In this document: one piece after another, positions 8,362 through 17,575 of the stretch | Numbering within the stretch: the first letter of the stretch is position 1 | How the letters are laid out: the number at the start of each line of letters is the position of its first letter | NCBI GenBank assembly: GCA_900470285.1 | Contig: UCAG01000005.1 | Span: 248,001-312,000 of the forward strand | DNA: 64,000 bases | DNA from: Hyphomicrobiales bacterium | GTDB taxonomy: Bacteria; Pseudomonadota; Alphaproteobacteria; Rhizobiales; Rhizobiaceae | Direction: 5' to 3' | The notes under the pieces: generated by a model | Database searches by the model: none | The model's input: the letters and a program-made list of their open reading frames with translations, nothing else | What the model was told of the DNA's origin: nothing | Program-made: the position numbers and the translations under genes

Positions 8362-8991
8362 TCAGTCTTTCTTTTCGCCGAGATCGCGTGATTCGATCAC
8401 TTTGTCGATCAGGCCGAATTCGAGCGCTTCCTGAGCGGTCATGAAATGATCACGATCAAGCGTACGCTCGATGGTTTCATAATCACGGCCGGTATGTTTG
8501 ACGTAGATTTCATTGAGGCGACGCTTCATCTTGATGATATCCTGCGCATGACGCTCGATATCAGAAGCCTGTCCCTGAAAACCGCCGGATGGCTGGTGAA
8601 CCATGATACGCGCATTCGGCAGTGCCAAACGCTGACCGGTTGCACCGGCTGTCAGCAGCAGCGAGCCCATGGATGCCGCCTGCCCCATGCAGAGTGTGGA
8701 AACCGGAGGCTTGATGAACTGCATCGTGTCATAAATTGCCATGCCGGATGTCACCACGCCACCTGGCGAATTGATGTACATTTCAATCGGCTTGTTCGGG
8801 TTTTCCGCTTCAAGGAACAGAAGCTGCGCGCAGATCAGCATAGCCATGCCGTCTTCAACCGGACCGTTCACGAAAATCACGCGTTCTTTCAGAAGACGCG
8901 AGAAAATATCATAGGCCCGCTCACCGCGTGCAGTCTGCTCAACCACCATCGGGACCAGATTCATAACGGTTTCAATTGGATCTCTCATCAT
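8362..8991 (-). CDS. clpP: ClpP protease catalytic subunit
   Basis: A 209-residue serine peptidase that forms the double-ring chamber working with ClpX or ClpA. The catalytic triad is visible: Ser107 in MGQAASMGS, His132 in MVHQPSGG and Asp181 in TLDRDHF. Length is normal. Two ATG codons are adjacent (MM); AAAGG lies six bases before the first, which is kept. A good heat-shock-like promoter lies about 65-95 bases upstream. Gene order clpP-clpX-lon is standard in the group. Confidence 0.98.
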   Translation of the reverse strand: MMRDPIETVMNLVPMVVEQTARGERAYDIFSRLLKERVIFVNGPVEDGMAMLICAQLLFLEAENPNKPIEMYINSPGGVVTSGMAIYDTMQFIKPPVSTLCMGQAASMGSLLLTAGATGQRLALPNARIMVHQPSGGFQGQASDIERHAQDIIKMKRRLNEIYVKHTGRDYETIERTLDRDHFMTAQEALEFGLIDKVIESRDLGEKKD

Positions 8992-9053
8992 TAACTGCCT
9001 TTGGCTATCGGAGAACGGAGCGAAACACTGCCGTCAGGATTCGTAATACTCAA

Positions 9054-9084
9054 TACATAGGGCGAGGCGTACCCGTTTCGCAAG
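9054..9084 (-). promoter_or_regulatory. candidate RpoH (sigma-32) promoter of clpP
   Basis: On the minus strand CTTGCG (9084-9079), a 16-base spacer, then CCCTATGTA (9062-9054). This resembles the alphaproteobacterial heat-shock pattern of CTTG then CYTATnT. It would give a leader of about 55 bases before clpP. Confidence 0.6.
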
Positions 9085-9171
9085 GTGTTGCGCTATAAAC
9101 GCCCTATTCCGCCCCTGTCTAATCTTTCATGCTTACCGAAATCTAAATGACGGCAGGTAGTCTGCACATCC

Positions 9172-10641
9172 TTAGCTGCGTTTTGTTACGGAAGCATATT
9201 TATCGCGGAATTTCTGCGCGGAACCGGCAGTCATATTCACATCGATAATCACCGAGCCGTCCTCCTCATCCTGACGACGCACATTACTGCCATGGCGGTA
9301 AATCCAGTCAATCAGACCGAACTGATCCGGTTGCAGGCTGACCTGCACCTTTTCCATCGCACCGGAAATACGACCTTCAATCAAAGCCAGCAATTCAGGC
9401 GTACCCTGCCCCGTCAGCGCAGACAGCGGCAAAGGCCGCGCATCTTCATGACTGCCGCTGCTCAGATTCTCCGCACTATCCTGCATCGGTTCGCTCAAAC
9501 GGTCGATCTTGTTCCATATCTCAATGACACGCTCATCGCCTTTTTTAATACCGAGACCGCTGAGGATTGTTTCCACATCCTCAGCCTGTGCCGCATTGTC
9601 AGGGTCAGACATATCACGCACATGCAGGATCAGATCCGCCTCAATCACCTCTTCCAGTGTCGCTTTAAACGCGGCAACTAGATGGTGCGGCAGGTTGGAA
9701 ATGAAGCCAACCGTATCGGATAGGATGATCATATCGCCATGCGGCAGGCGCAGACGACGCAAAGTCGGATCAAGCGTCGCGAAAAGCATATCTTCCGCCA
9801 GCACATCAGCACCAGTCAGACGATTGAACAAAGTAGACTTGCCCGCATTGGTATAGCCAACCAGTGCGATGACCGGATGCGGCACCTTACGGCGTTTCTG
9901 ACGGTGCAGCTGACGGGTACGCACAACTGTATCCAGCTCGCGTTTGATCCGCAGGATTTTCTCCTGCAGCATACGACGGTCGGCCTCGATCTGGGTTTCA
10001 CCCGGACCGCCCATAAAACCGCCACCACCACGCTGACGCTCCAAGTGCGTCCAGCTGCGAACCAGACGGCCTTTCTGATAATTCAGATGTGCCAGCTCAA
10101 CCTGCAGGCTACCCTCACGGGTCTGCGCGCGGCGACCGAAAATTTCCAAAATCAGACCGGTACGGTCGATGACTTTGACCTTCCATTCGCGCTCCAGATT
10201 GCGTTGCTGCACCGGTGTCAGCGGATGATCGACAATCACCAGCTCGATTTCTTCACGCTCAATGCGTTCGGCAATATCCTCAACCTTACCCGTGCCAAGC
10301 AGAGTGGCCGGACGCGGCTGGGAGGTCTGCACCAGAAAACTGTCGATAATTTTCAGATCAATCGCCCGTGCAAGTCCCGCAGCTTCTTCAAGCCGCGCTT
10401 CATCACTCCGGCGATATTTCGGGCGTTCGCTCTCATCCTGATCGACGACCAGCGCATAACGCTCCGGCAAAATCGGAACGACAACAAAAGCCCGTGTATC
10501 TTCTACTTTTGTTGTGAAAGGCTTTCTGCTGCTTTTCTGTTTGGCGCCATCATCATAATGATCATCGGATGATAATTCATATGTTTCTGGCATCTCTGTT
10601 TCTGGCGTCAGATCAGCTGCCGGATCATTGCGTTTTTTCAA
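9172..10641 (-). CDS. hflX: ribosome-associated GTPase HflX
   Basis: A 489-residue GTP-binding protein that rescues or splits stalled ribosomes under stress. The N-terminal HflX domain is followed by the glycine-rich linker GGGGFMGGPGETQIE, then the G domain: G1 GYTNAGKST, G3 DTVGF and G4 NKID. The first 45 residues are acidic and low in conservation, so the start could lie slightly downstream. The gene follows hfq on the same strand with a 216-base gap, a common pairing, although here the gap contains a hairpin. Confidence 0.96.
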   Translation of the reverse strand: MKKRNDPAADLTPETEMPETYELSSDDHYDDGAKQKSSRKPFTTKVEDTRAFVVVPILPERYALVVDQDESERPKYRRSDEARLEEAAGLARAIDLKIIDSFLVQTSQPRPATLLGTGKVEDIAERIEREEIELVIVDHPLTPVQQRNLEREWKVKVIDRTGLILEIFGRRAQTREGSLQVELAHLNYQKGRLVRSWTHLERQRGGGGFMGGPGETQIEADRRMLQEKILRIKRELDTVVRTRQLHRQKRRKVPHPVIALVGYTNAGKSTLFNRLTGADVLAEDMLFATLDPTLRRLRLPHGDMIILSDTVGFISNLPHHLVAAFKATLEEVIEADLILHVRDMSDPDNAAQAEDVETILSGLGIKKGDERVIEIWNKIDRLSEPMQDSAENLSSGSHEDARPLPLSALTGQGTPELLALIEGRISGAMEKVQVSLQPDQFGLIDWIYRHGSNVRRQDEEDGSVIIDVNMTAGSAQKFRDKYASVTKRS

Positions 10642-10670
10642 ATGTGTATCCTGATTTATGTATCGCCTTT

Positions 10671-10691
10671 GCCGGTCATTTTCATACCGGC
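10671..10691 (-). other. short hairpin in the hfq-hflX gap
   Basis: GCCGGT (10671-10676) and ACCGGC (10686-10691) can pair about 30 bases upstream of hflX. There is no T run, so it is not a clear terminator. It might affect readthrough from hfq. Confidence 0.35.
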
Positions 10692-10857
10692 ACGGCTACT
10701 GTTCCCATCAGATAATCATCCGGGCTGCCTGCATCAATGAGCGCGCCTCAGATAATTATTCCCGTATTTACAAACAAATATATCCGCAGGCCTAGAGGCA
10801 CTGCGGATATAAAAACATCTCGAAATTTCAGCAAACAGTCGTAATGACTTGTAATAC

Positions 10858-11094
10858 TTACTCTTCTTCGCCTTCAAACATCTGCACAGGCTGACTTGGC
10901 ATAATGGTTGAGATGGCATGTTTATATACCAGCTGTGAATGTCCGTCACGGCGCAGCAAGACGCAGAAATTATCAAAGGATGTGACAATACCTGTCAGCT
11001 TAACGCCATTAATCAAAAAGATCGTCAGAGAGATTTTTTGCTTACGTACAGAATTCAGAAAGAGATCCTGAAGATTTTGCGATCGTTCAGCCAT
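10858..11094 (-). CDS. hfq: RNA chaperone Hfq
   Basis: A 78-residue Sm-like protein that forms a hexameric ring and pairs small RNAs with mRNAs. The Sm1 segment ([16 protein letters not shown]) and Sm2 motif (YKHAISTI) are intact, as is the N-terminal QDLFLN segment used in RNA binding. The tail is short and acidic, as in other alphaproteobacteria. In its usual place upstream of hflX. Confidence 0.98.
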
Positions 11095-11453
11095 TTTTTT
11101 ATTCCTTTATTTCGATCCGCAACCAGCACTGATTTCGGGGAGACATCCACCCTGTTTACAAACATGCCGCCTGAAGCGCATAGTTCACAAACAGATCATT
11201 TCCGAAGAAACAGCAGAAAATCTTTCCTGCGTTCCGGTTTTATCATCTGCCCCAGATATTGCACCTGTATATTGATACAGAATCAATAGTTGCGGGAATA
11301 ATCCCACATTCCGCAAAGGGTTAACAGGCCGCTATTTTTTGCGCAACGTCAAAATGTTGTATGTTGCCGGATGATTAGCTGCCGCACAGCCAAAACTATG
11401 CCATTCAGGCCAAATATATTTTATAACCGCCTGTACCGAACATTTCATGGCGC
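11095..11453. other. intergenic region upstream of hfq
   Basis: About 360 bases between the glycosyltransferase 3' end and hfq. It presumably carries the hfq promoter. A small inverted repeat CTGTAT/ATACAG lies at 11265-11280. I see no gene or structured RNA. Confidence 0.45.
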
Positions 11454-12257
11454 TTAAACAGTTTCCGTCAGCTCACCTGTTTGTTTCAGCATCCATTCAT
11501 AGAAGCTGCCCTTACGTACAACCAGCTCTTCCGGACTTTTACGATGCACATGAAAGCCGATAAATTCAGGATGGTTCAGCGGCTCAAGACCATATTTCGG
11601 ATCAAAAATGTTCAGGCAGTCGCGCGCCGTCCAGTAATAGAAGCTCTCTTTAGGTGCCGCATCGTTAAAGCAGTCATATTTCTTGGCCAGCCTTGAGATA
11701 CCGTCATTGCCAAAGATGGTGATGCCGATCATTGCAGGCGTCACTTCCTTACCGATAAGGCGGTACCAGAGCGGGCGTAAAACCCGTCTGCGCAAACCGA
11801 GCCATTTCGGCAGCGGATAATCACCGGCCATATAGGCATCAAACTCGGCAATCACCGGATGATCGGGCGGGAAATACAAAGCCGAAACACCGACGCGCTC
11901 CCTATTTTCACGCGCCAGATAGGGTTTGGATGCATCCGGATGAAACTGCTTGTGAAGATAGACATCTGTATCCAGCCACACACCCTGACGATGTTTCATC
12001 AGATTGATGCGAAAAATATCGCTGAACTGAACAATTGTCAGATTATCTTTCAGATTCGGAAAACCGGGATCAAGACGGCGAAATGATTCAACCGGCATGA
12101 TCGTTGCAGCGTCATGCTGCTCCACACCTTCCGGCAGATTTTCGACCGGCTGATAGCTGAACAGCTTAACCTTCTGTCCTGTTCTGACCATGGAAGTCAG
12201 GCACATATGATCCACCGGCCGTAATTGGCTGCCGTACCAGAATGTACAAATATCCAT
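11454..12257 (-). CDS. DXD-motif glycosyltransferase (GT32-like)
   Basis: A 267-residue soluble protein with the nucleotide-sugar-binding DXD motif at Asp96-Asp98 (GVWLDTDVY), preceded by FSDIFRINLMKHRQG, the layout of the Gly_transf_sug family (OCH1/capsular GT32 type). It would transfer a sugar to a surface polysaccharide or lipid. Donor and acceptor are not evident. No other glycan gene is nearby: it stands alone between hfq and trkA, inside an otherwise conserved core series, which suggests insertion. No signal peptide, so it likely works at the inner face of the membrane. Confidence 0.75.
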   Translation of the reverse strand: MDICTFWYGSQLRPVDHMCLTSMVRTGQKVKLFSYQPVENLPEGVEQHDAATIMPVESFRRLDPGFPNLKDNLTIVQFSDIFRINLMKHRQGVWLDTDVYLHKQFHPDASKPYLARENRERVGVSALYFPPDHPVIAEFDAYMAGDYPLPKWLGLRRRVLRPLWYRLIGKEVTPAMIGITIFGNDGISRLAKKYDCFNDAAPKESFYYWTARDCLNIFDPKYGLEPLNHPEFIGFHVHRKSPEELVVRKGSFYEWMLKQTGELTETV

Positions 12258-12340
12258 AAAGCATACTCAATTTATAGCATTGCCGAACCAAACAGCGGGA
12301 GCCTGCTTTGCGTCGGCAATGCGTTAAAACAAACAGTCAA

Positions 12341-12376
12341 AGCAGTTCCAACGATGCAACAGAAACCGGAACTGCT
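12341..12376 (-). terminator. hairpin after trkA
   Basis: AGCAGTTCC (12341-12349) and GGAACTGCT (12368-12376) form a 9-bp stem. On the minus strand a moderately T-rich tail follows. A plausible end for the ntr-trkA transcript. A remnant of module D lies next to it. Confidence 0.45.
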
Positions 12377-12390
12377 CTGACATAAGGTCT

Positions 12391-13767
12391 TTAAAAGAAA
12401 TCGAGACTCACGCGGAACATCTGTTCTACATGCTTCACCGCATCACTTGTTGCAAACATCACTACGCGGTCATTGCGGCGAATATGCAGATCACCATGTG
12501 GCTTAATAACTTTTCCGTCACGGTAAACCGCACCCACCCGCAGACCGGCCGGCAGGTCGATATTACGCAATGGCGCGCCGACTAATGGTGAAGTTTCAAG
12601 GGCTTCCGCCTCAATCAGCTCCGCCCGCCCGTCATAGACACTATGGACTGAGCGGATACGACCGCGCCGCACCTGCTGCAAAATCTTGGAAATCGTCACA
12701 TTTTTCGGACTGACATAAGAATCAATACCAACCGTATGAATAAATTCCTGATAGGCAGAATTATTAATCAGCACCATATTCGACTTACAGCCAAGGCGCT
12801 TCGCCATAATCCCTGACAGAATATTCGCCTGATCCTGATTGGTCAGTGCCACCATCAGATCAGCATCCTGCACTTCTGCCTCGCGCAGCAATTCCTGATC
12901 CAGCGCACTGCCGTTGAGCACAATTGTCTTATCCAGCTCATCCGCCACAAAAGCCGAACGCTCACGATTATGTTCAATGATTTTCAGCCGCGTATGCGGC
13001 TGACGCTCTTCCATCTTTTTCGCAACATAGAGCCCGATATTACCGCCACCGGCGATAATGATCCGCCGTGCCTCAGGCTTATCATGACCGAACAGGCCGA
13101 GCGTACGGCGCACCTGCTCTACCGTTGTCACCACATAGGCCAGATCGCCTGCCAGCAGGTGATCCTCGGAATGCGGCACAAACAGCTTGTCATTACGCAC
13201 TACGCCGACCACCGTTGACGGCAGATCAGGAAACAGATCGGTCAGCTGTTTCAGCGGTGTGTTGATGATCGGGCAGTCTTCCATACACTCAATGGCAAAA
13301 GCGACCACTTTGTCATCGGCAAAGCGCAACACATCGGAAGCACCAGGCAAAGCGATACGGCGCAGCACCATGTCGCCGACTTCCAGTTCCGGCGAGATCA
13401 CTACATCAATCGGCATATTATCGCGCGAAAACATCTCCTGATACTGCTTTTGCAGATAGGTCTGCGCACGGATACGGGCAATTTTGGTTGGTACATTAAA
13501 CAGCGAATGGGCAACCTGACAGGCCACCATATTGATTTCGTCGTAAAGCGTAACGGCGATAATCATATCTGCTTCATCGGCACCGGCCGCTTCCAGCACA
13601 TCCGGATGCGAGCCGTGACCGACAAAACCGCGCACATCAAGCAGATCACGCACGGCGTGGATCAGCTTTTCCGATGTATCAATCACCGATACATCGTTAT
13701 GTTCCGCAGCGAGCCGCTCAGCAATACCGAAGCCGACCTGACCGGCACCGCAGATAATGATGCGCAT
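12391..13767 (-). CDS. trkA: Trk potassium uptake regulatory subunit TrkA
   Basis: A 458-residue peripheral membrane protein that binds NAD(H) or ATP and gates a Trk/Ktr potassium channel. Two tandem RCK units are visible: Rossmann motifs GAGQVGFGIAERL at the N terminus and GGGNIGLYVAKKM near residue 232, each followed by a TrkA-C region. Only two bases separate its ATG from the ntrX stop codon, so it is in the ntr operon, as in relatives. The channel subunit is not in this window. Confidence 0.95.
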   Translation of the reverse strand: MRIIICGAGQVGFGIAERLAAEHNDVSVIDTSEKLIHAVRDLLDVRGFVGHGSHPDVLEAAGADEADMIIAVTLYDEINMVACQVAHSLFNVPTKIARIRAQTYLQKQYQEMFSRDNMPIDVVISPELEVGDMVLRRIALPGASDVLRFADDKVVAFAIECMEDCPIINTPLKQLTDLFPDLPSTVVGVVRNDKLFVPHSEDHLLAGDLAYVVTTVEQVRRTLGLFGHDKPEARRIIIAGGGNIGLYVAKKMEERQPHTRLKIIEHNRERSAFVADELDKTIVLNGSALDQELLREAEVQDADLMVALTNQDQANILSGIMAKRLGCKSNMVLINNSAYQEFIHTVGIDSYVSPKNVTISKILQQVRRGRIRSVHSVYDGRAELIEAEALETSPLVGAPLRNIDLPAGLRVGAVYRDGKVIKPHGDLHIRRNDRVVMFATSDAVKHVEQMFRVSLDFF

Positions 13768-13769
13768 AA

Positions 13770-15131
13770 TTACACTCCGAGCGACTTGAGTTTACGGTGC
13801 AGAGCGGAACGCTCCATACCCACAAACTCAGCCGTACGTGAAATATTACCGCTGAAACGGTTGATCTGTGCGACCAGATATTCCTTTTCAAACATTTCAC
13901 GCGCTTCACGCAGCGGCAGCGCCATAATATGCTGGTCTGAATCTGTCGGTGTGCGCGGCAGCGTATCACCGATTTCCGCCGGCAGCAGATCAGCCGTTAC
14001 CGGCGCATCCACATCATCACCGCGCGCCAAAATCATCAAGCGTTCCACATTGTTACGCAGCTGACGCACATTGCCGGGCCAGCTATGGGATTGCAGAACC
14101 GCCATCGCATCATCGCTGATACGGCGCGGCTTGATACCGGCCTGTTCAGCCACCTGATTGATGAAGAAGGAGACCAGTGACGGAATATCATCGCGGCGCT
14201 GTGCCAGTGGCGGCACCTGCACCGGAACAACCGCCAGACGATGGAACAGGTCTTCACGGAACAGCCCTTCGGCAATCATGCCTTCAAGATTCTGAGCCGT
14301 AGAAGAAATGATGCGCACATCAACCTTCACGCGCTTGGTTCCGCCAACACGTTCAAATTGCTGATCAACCAGAACGCGTAAAATCTTGTTCTGGGTTTCG
14401 CGCGGCATATCGGCAATTTCGTCGAGATAGAGAATACCGCCATGCGCCTCTTCCAGTGCGCCGACCTTGCGTTCCCCGCCGTCCATTTCGGTACCGAAAA
14501 GTTCGATTTCCATGCGTTCGGGCGTAATAGCAGCGGCATTCACAGTCACGAAAGGTCCGCTAGCACGGCTCGACTGTCCATGAATGGCACGCGCCACCAT
14601 TTCCTTGCCCGACCCCGAAGGACCGGTAATCATGATACGGCTGTTGGTCGGTGCTACACGCTCAATGGTCTGGCGCAACTGGTTCATCGCCAGCGAATTG
14701 CCAAGCAGTTCGAATGTCTCACCGGAGCGTTTGCGTAAATTAGAAACTTCGCGCTTGAGGTTTGATGTTTCCAGTGCCCGCTCTGCCACGAGAATCAGAC
14801 GATCTGCCTTGAATGGCTTTTCGATGAAATCATAGGCGCCGCGACGGATAGCCGAGACAGCAGTTTCAATATTACCGTGGCCGGAGATCATCACAACCGG
14901 TAAATCCGGATGCAGTTTTTTGATTTCATCCAGCAATGCCAGCCCGTCCAGACGGCTGCCCTGCAACCAGATGTCCAGAAAAATCAGCCGTGGTACACGA
15001 TCATTGATCGCGGCCAATGCGCTGTCCGCATCAAAAGCGGTACGGGTTTCATGACCTTCGTCGCTTAAAATACCAGCAACCAGATCACGGATGTCCGTTT
15101 CATCATCAACGACGAGAATATCAGAAGCCAT
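13770..15131 (-). CDS. ntrX: response regulator NtrX
   Basis: A 453-residue DNA-binding response regulator. The receiver domain has phospho-acceptor Asp53. The AAA+ domain has Walker A GPSGSGKE at 170-177 and Walker B ILYLDEIAD, and a Fis-type helix-turn-helix ends the protein (NISRTAEFVGMERSALHRKL). The sigma-54 contact loop is changed: after ELFGTE (210-215) the GAFTGA sequence is absent and replaced by MDGGERKVG. Loss of this motif is known for NtrX of related bacteria and argues against sigma-54 activation. It follows ntrY with a 93-base gap. Confidence 0.95.
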   Translation of the reverse strand: MASDILVVDDETDIRDLVAGILSDEGHETRTAFDADSALAAINDRVPRLIFLDIWLQGSRLDGLALLDEIKKLHPDLPVVMISGHGNIETAVSAIRRGAYDFIEKPFKADRLILVAERALETSNLKREVSNLRKRSGETFELLGNSLAMNQLRQTIERVAPTNSRIMITGPSGSGKEMVARAIHGQSSRASGPFVTVNAAAITPERMEIELFGTEMDGGERKVGALEEAHGGILYLDEIADMPRETQNKILRVLVDQQFERVGGTKRVKVDVRIISSTAQNLEGMIAEGLFREDLFHRLAVVPVQVPPLAQRRDDIPSLVSFFINQVAEQAGIKPRRISDDAMAVLQSHSWPGNVRQLRNNVERLMILARGDDVDAPVTADLLPAEIGDTLPRTPTDSDQHIMALPLREAREMFEKEYLVAQINRFSGNISRTAEFVGMERSALHRKLKSLGV

Positions 15132-15224
15132 TTAATCCACCTGCCTTGTTCCCATTATCCCGCAGATTTACCACAAAGTGATCTAGCCGCAGGTATTTAT
15201 TATTCAGCTGCCTGCATCTGTCTG

Positions 15225-17492
15225 TCATGCCTGCAACTCCTCACTTATATCTGTCCCTGCCATACCCGCGCCTGTCATACCCGGTGGCGTTGCAGGGAAA
15301 ACCATACGGATCATCGCACCTCTGCCCTGATAGAAATCAGCCGGTGCATCATGCAGTTCCATATGCCCGCCATGATCTTCAACAATTTTACGGACAATCG
15401 CGAGACCAAGGCCGGTGCCTTTTTCGCGCGTTGTCATATAAGGCTCCAGCAACCGCTGCCGGTTATCACCGGGCAAACCTTTGCCATTATCAATCACATC
15501 GACAACCAGCTGATCCTTGTCCTGATAGGCTTTCAGTAAAATATGTCCGTGATAATTATCTTCATCAGTAACCGCTTCAATAGCCTCGCTGGCATTCTTG
15601 ATAATATTACCAAAAGCCTGACCAAGCAGACGACTGTCAAAATGGCCATAGAGCGGCACTTCACTCAATTGCTGCTCGAAACTGATTTCACTGCGGCTGA
15701 CTTCCACCAAGAATGCAGCTTCTTTCAGCGAATCCCGCAAATCGATGGTTTCCATTTTCGGCTTCGGCATCCGTGCAAAAGATGAGAATTCATCCACCAT
15801 ACGGCCGATATCACCGACCTGACGGATGATCGTTTCCACGCACTGGTCAAAAACCTCACGATCCTCAGTAATAACCTTGCCATAACGGCGGCGGATACGT
15901 TCAGCAGAAAGCTGGATCGGCGTTAACGGGTTCTTGATCTCATGGGCGATACGGCGCGCCACATCAGCCCATGCCGTTGAGCGCTGCGCTTGCACCAGAT
16001 CAGTAATATCATCAATCGTGACGACATAGGAGCGTTCATCGCCTGTGCCGTCCTCAATCGTGATCTGCACATTGAAGGTACGTGTCAGACCGCCACGCAT
16101 CATCGACACCTGATCGCGGTAAACCGCGCGGCCGGAATCATGCGCCACTTCAAAAACCTGTCCGATTTCCGGAATATGCGTGCTCAGGCTGGTGCCGATA
16201 ACCTCATCCGTCTCAAGGCAGAACATCTGCTCTGCCGAGCGGTTGACGATATTAATCAGCCCCAGCGCATCCACACCGATCACCGCAGCGGTCACACCGG
16301 ACAACACAGCCTCGGAAAAGCGACGACGCTCATCAATCTGGTCTTTGGCGGCCAAAAGATCCGTTCGCTGGCTTTTCAGCTCAGCAACCATGTTGTTGAA
16401 AGTGCCGGACAATGCGCCGAGATCACCGTCGCTGGAACGCACCGGCACGGAAATATCCAGATTACCGACAGCCACTTCATCAGCAGCACCGATCAGCTGG
16501 CGGATCGGCCGCACCAGACGGTCCGCCACAGCAATACCTGTCCAGATAGCCGGTAGCAAAACAATCAGCATCAGGCCGAAATAAAGCAGGGCAAAGATCA
16601 CCTGCGTCGGGATACGGTTCGCCTCCATATCCTGATAACGCTTGGTGTTCGCCTCCATCAGACGCATGGAATCGAGAATTTGCGCATCAACCGCACGTAC
16701 GGTGTAGAGATACACATCAGGTATCTCACGCATTTTGATAATCGCGCCAACGAAGTTGCTGGTCGGACCCGGCGGGATAATCACCGGATTGCCGTCCCGT
16801 GCCGTTTCAACCGCCTCTGACGGCGGTTGCGGCAGATTTGCGCCGCCCTGCTCGCTGCGCAAGGCAACAGAGCCGTCTTCACGCAATAACTGCGCGCCGA
16901 GCAAACCGCGACCCAGCGCCTGCAAGGTCATCAGCTGCACAAAACCGTTACGGTCGAGACTATAGAGCGTGCGTTGCGCATCCATATCCTGCAGCATGGA
17001 ATAGGTCGTGCTTTGCAGGTTGCGTGCGGTTTCGTTGATATAACCATTGGCAAGGCTGATCGATGAATTGACGATATTGCGCGTATTGGTTTCAAACCAG
17101 CGATCCAGCCCGAGATTGAGCGTTACACTGGCAACAATCGCCACAACAATCGCCGGAACTGCTGCAATCAGCGAGAACAGCGCCACAATGCGCACATGCA
17201 AACGCGCGGCAGCACGACCATGACGACGCGCCTGTGTGATGCGGAAAATCTCGCGGATAATCAGCGCCAGCAAACTGACGACCAGCACCACATTGATGAT
17301 GATCAGCGTCAAAGTCACATGCAGATCAGGAACAATCGGCGTAACACCGATCATAATCAGAAAGGAGACAAGTGACGCAATGATCGACAGGACAACAATG
17401 ATCACACCCGGAAGAGCCAGCAAACGTCTTTGTTCACTCACCCGTGCAGGTTTAAATTCGCGCAACCACTCAAGCAGACTCGTCTTATCCAT
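15225..17492 (-). CDS. ntrY: sensor histidine kinase NtrY
   Basis: A 755-residue membrane kinase, partner of NtrX. The N-terminal 300 residues hold several transmembrane segments and a periplasmic loop. They are followed by HAMP, PAS, the HisKA box with the phospho-acceptor His in AHEIKNPLTPIQLSAERI, and a HATPase domain with VIDNGKGLPG and GTGLGLAIV. NtrY-type kinases are linked to redox or oxygen sensing and nitrogen metabolism. It lies between ntrC (83-base gap) and ntrX on the same strand. Confidence 0.95.
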   Translation of the reverse strand: MDKTSLLEWLREFKPARVSEQRRLLALPGVIIVVLSIIASLVSFLIMIGVTPIVPDLHVTLTLIIINVVLVVSLLALIIREIFRITQARRHGRAAARLHVRIVALFSLIAAVPAIVVAIVASVTLNLGLDRWFETNTRNIVNSSISLANGYINETARNLQSTTYSMLQDMDAQRTLYSLDRNGFVQLMTLQALGRGLLGAQLLREDGSVALRSEQGGANLPQPPSEAVETARDGNPVIIPPGPTSNFVGAIIKMREIPDVYLYTVRAVDAQILDSMRLMEANTKRYQDMEANRIPTQVIFALLYFGLMLIVLLPAIWTGIAVADRLVRPIRQLIGAADEVAVGNLDISVPVRSSDGDLGALSGTFNNMVAELKSQRTDLLAAKDQIDERRRFSEAVLSGVTAAVIGVDALGLINIVNRSAEQMFCLETDEVIGTSLSTHIPEIGQVFEVAHDSGRAVYRDQVSMMRGGLTRTFNVQITIEDGTGDERSYVVTIDDITDLVQAQRSTAWADVARRIAHEIKNPLTPIQLSAERIRRRYGKVITEDREVFDQCVETIIRQVGDIGRMVDEFSSFARMPKPKMETIDLRDSLKEAAFLVEVSRSEISFEQQLSEVPLYGHFDSRLLGQAFGNIIKNASEAIEAVTDEDNYHGHILLKAYQDKDQLVVDVIDNGKGLPGDNRQRLLEPYMTTREKGTGLGLAIVRKIVEDHGGHMELHDAPADFYQGRGAMIRMVFPATPPGMTGAGMAGTDISEELQA

Positions 17493-17575
17493 TCTGTTAA
17501 TCTATTATAAACCGTTGCCGTCATGCAACAGAATGTTGCACATATGCAACGATATCGCTGCTGACCCTCACTATA

